Source: an uncultured Rhodospirillales bacterium
Lineage (GTDB): Bacteria > Pseudomonadota > Alphaproteobacteria > Acetobacterales > Acetobacteraceae
DNA: 50,512 nucleotides
Direction: 5' to 3'
NCBI GenBank assembly: GCA_903843125.1
Contig: CAIMOR010000487.1
Coordinates: 1-50,512, forward strand
The position numbers were made by a program, and so were the translations under genes. Shown in pieces: positions 49,554 to 50,512 of this stretch (positions are counted from its first letter, which is position 1; each line of letters opens with the position of its first letter). The notes below the pieces were generated by a model that saw only the letters and a list, made by a program, of their open reading frames with translations, was not told where the DNA came from and did no database searches.

Positions 49554-50378
49554 GTGAAAACCCCCCGTCCCGTGTTGCTCGGCGTGTTCGCGGCCGTCAT
49601 GCTGGCTGCCGCCGCCGGTGCCTGGTTCATGTTCAGCCCGGCGCTGTTGCCGTCCTCCGAAGTGCTGCCGCTGCCGCCGGAGCCGGTTCGCCTGGCCGAG
49701 GGCGAGGATTACGAACGCTGCCTGCAGGCGCTGCGCACCGACCCGACCGGCGCGCTCGCCATCGCCGAGGCCTGGGAAGCGACCGGCGGCGGCGAGGGCG
49801 CGCGCCACTGCGCCGCCCTGGCCACCCTGGGCATGGGCGAGCCCGACAAGGCCGCCGAGCAACTGGAGCAACTGGCTACCCGCAGCCGTGGCAGCGCCCC
49901 GGCCCGGGCCGCGGTCTTCGCCCAGGCCGGCCAGGCGTGGCTGATGGCCGGCCAGCCCGGCCGCGCCTATGCCGCCAGCACCATGGCGCTGACCCTGACG
50001 CCCACCGACGTGGACCTGCTGATCGACCGCGCCGTCGCCCTGGGCACGCTGGGCCGCTACAGCGATTCCATCGAGGATCTGAACCGCGCCCTGGGGCTGG
50101 ACCCCGACCGTGCCGATGCCTGGGTGTTCCGCGCCGCCAGCTGGCGGCACCTGGACCATGTCGACCAGGCCGAGCGCGACATCGTCCGCGCCCTGGAGTC
50201 CGATCCCGACAACGCCGAGGCGCTGCTGGAACGCGGCATCATCCGCCAACTTCAGGGCGACGCGACCGGCGCCCGCGCCGATTGGGAACGCGCCATTACC
50301 CTGGCGCCGGACAGCGCCACGGCGGACCTGGCGCAGCAGAACCTGGCGCTGACCGAAGCCGGGCCGTTGCGGCGATAG
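49554..50378 (+). CDS. Membrane-anchored TPR protein
   Basis: 274 residues, GTG start at 49554. One N-terminal membrane helix (VLLGVFAAVMLAAAAGAWFM) and a periplasmic part with four to five TPR units (AVFAQAGQAWLMAGQPGRAY, IDRAVALGTLGRYSDSIEDL, RAASWRHLDHVDQAERDIVR, ERGIIRQLQGDATGARADWE). It is a likely scaffold for envelope proteins; the partner is unknown. The last codons and the TAG stop (50376-50378) form the first hairpin of the tandem 27-bp array that follows. Confidence 0.82.
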   Translation: MKTPRPVLLGVFAAVMLAAAAGAWFMFSPALLPSSEVLPLPPEPVRLAEGEDYERCLQALRTDPTGALAIAEAWEATGGGEGARHCAALATLGMGEPDKAAEQLEQLATRSRGSAPARAAVFAQAGQAWLMAGQPGRAYAASTMALTLTPTDVDLLIDRAVALGTLGRYSDSIEDLNRALGLDPDRADAWVFRAASWRHLDHVDQAERDIVRALESDPDNAEALLERGIIRQLQGDATGARADWERAITLAPDSATADLAQQNLALTEAGPLRR

Positions 50379-50512
50379 CCGCACCCTCGAAAGAAGCGGC
50401 GATAGCCGCACCCTCGAAAGAAGCGGCGATAGCCGCACCCTCGAAAGAAGCGGCGATAGCCGCACCCTCGAAAGAAGCGGCGATAGCCGCACCCTCGAAA
50501 GAAGCGGCGATA
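50369..50512. repeat. Tandem 27-bp hairpin repeat, 5 full copies plus a partial one, running off the window
   Basis: Units start at 50369, 50396, 50423, 50450, 50477 and 50504 and are identical. Each begins with a hairpin GCGGC-GATA-GCCGC and continues ACCCTCGAAAGAA. In the first copy the loop and stem hold the stop codon TAG of the TPR gene. Because 27 is a multiple of three, every copy repeats TAG in that gene's frame, while the other plus frame reads AAIAAPSKE and a minus frame reads RLSPLLSRV without stops. There are no spacers, so it is not a CRISPR array. The total copy number is unknown. Confidence 0.95.

Noticed and set aside
50369-50512. CRISPR array
   Set aside because: The units are directly adjacent with no variable spacers, and no cas genes are near.
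1-50512. Search for tRNA, rRNA, insertion sequences or prophage genes
   Set aside because: No tRNA-like arm pairs, no rRNA blocks, and no transposase, integrase or phage structural motifs were seen in any frame.

Overview
The window looks like chromosome of a high-GC alphaproteobacterium, most probably a Roseomonas-like member of the Acetobacteraceae. The reasons are the very high GC and strong GC3 bias (which opens long false antisense frames), seven periplasmic binding proteins of the tripartite tricarboxylate transporter (TctC/Bug) family, two family III CoA-transferase operons, and a plausible NepR-like anti-sigma protein. I see no insertion sequence, prophage, CRISPR array, tRNA or rRNA. 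Coding density is high and most gene junctions overlap by 1 to 4 bases (ATGA, GTGA, TGATG, TAGTG).

Layout. 1-4487: the end of a class A penicillin-binding protein, a small hypothetical gene, prfB with a programmed +1 frameshift, and a glycosyltransferase. 4687-7887: a response regulator with a degenerate receiver, a membrane-anchored coiled-coil protein, a HIRAN-like small protein and an Asp/Glu-racemase-family enzyme. 7899-11813 (minus): an operon of TctC protein, MaoC-like hydratase, family III CoA-transferase and CitE-like lyase, which fits C5-dicarboxylate (itaconate or mesaconate type) breakdown. 11924-15805 (plus): TctC, acyl-CoA synthetase, metallo-hydrolase and a carboxymuconolactone decarboxylase-family protein. 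15867-17782: two more TctC proteins. 17946-18349: two 42-residue membrane proteins.

18359-21344: a BtuB-type TonB receptor behind a cobalamin riboswitch, then an ExoD protein. 21489-27433 (minus): an operon of two LivK-like binding proteins, CoA-transferase, a crotonase lacking both usual glutamates, and an amidase. 27624-33844: a GT39-like membrane protein, a Rid protein, a CBS-domain protein, TctC, a DUF1194 protein, a class V aminotransferase and an OmpW porin; the CBS and OmpW genes have FNR/FixK-like boxes upstream. 33976-36765: DUF1289, formate-tetrahydrofolate ligase, and an ECF sigma factor whose stop codon touches the stop codon of a convergent NepR-like gene.

36877-43118: a TPR-methyltransferase fusion, two TctC proteins, a LivK-like protein, rarA and crcB. 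43195-50378: RlpA, a small charged exported protein, an Ldh-family oxidoreductase, a PhoD-like phosphatase, an FAH-family enzyme, an alpha/beta hydrolase, an SDR-type protein and a TPR protein. Three genes here (rlpA, the Ldh gene and the last TPR gene) have their stop codon in or at the loop of a short hairpin. In two of them that hairpin is tandemly multiplied downstream (4 copies of 22-23 bp; 5 full and one partial copy of 27 bp running off the window). This is the least explained structure in the window.
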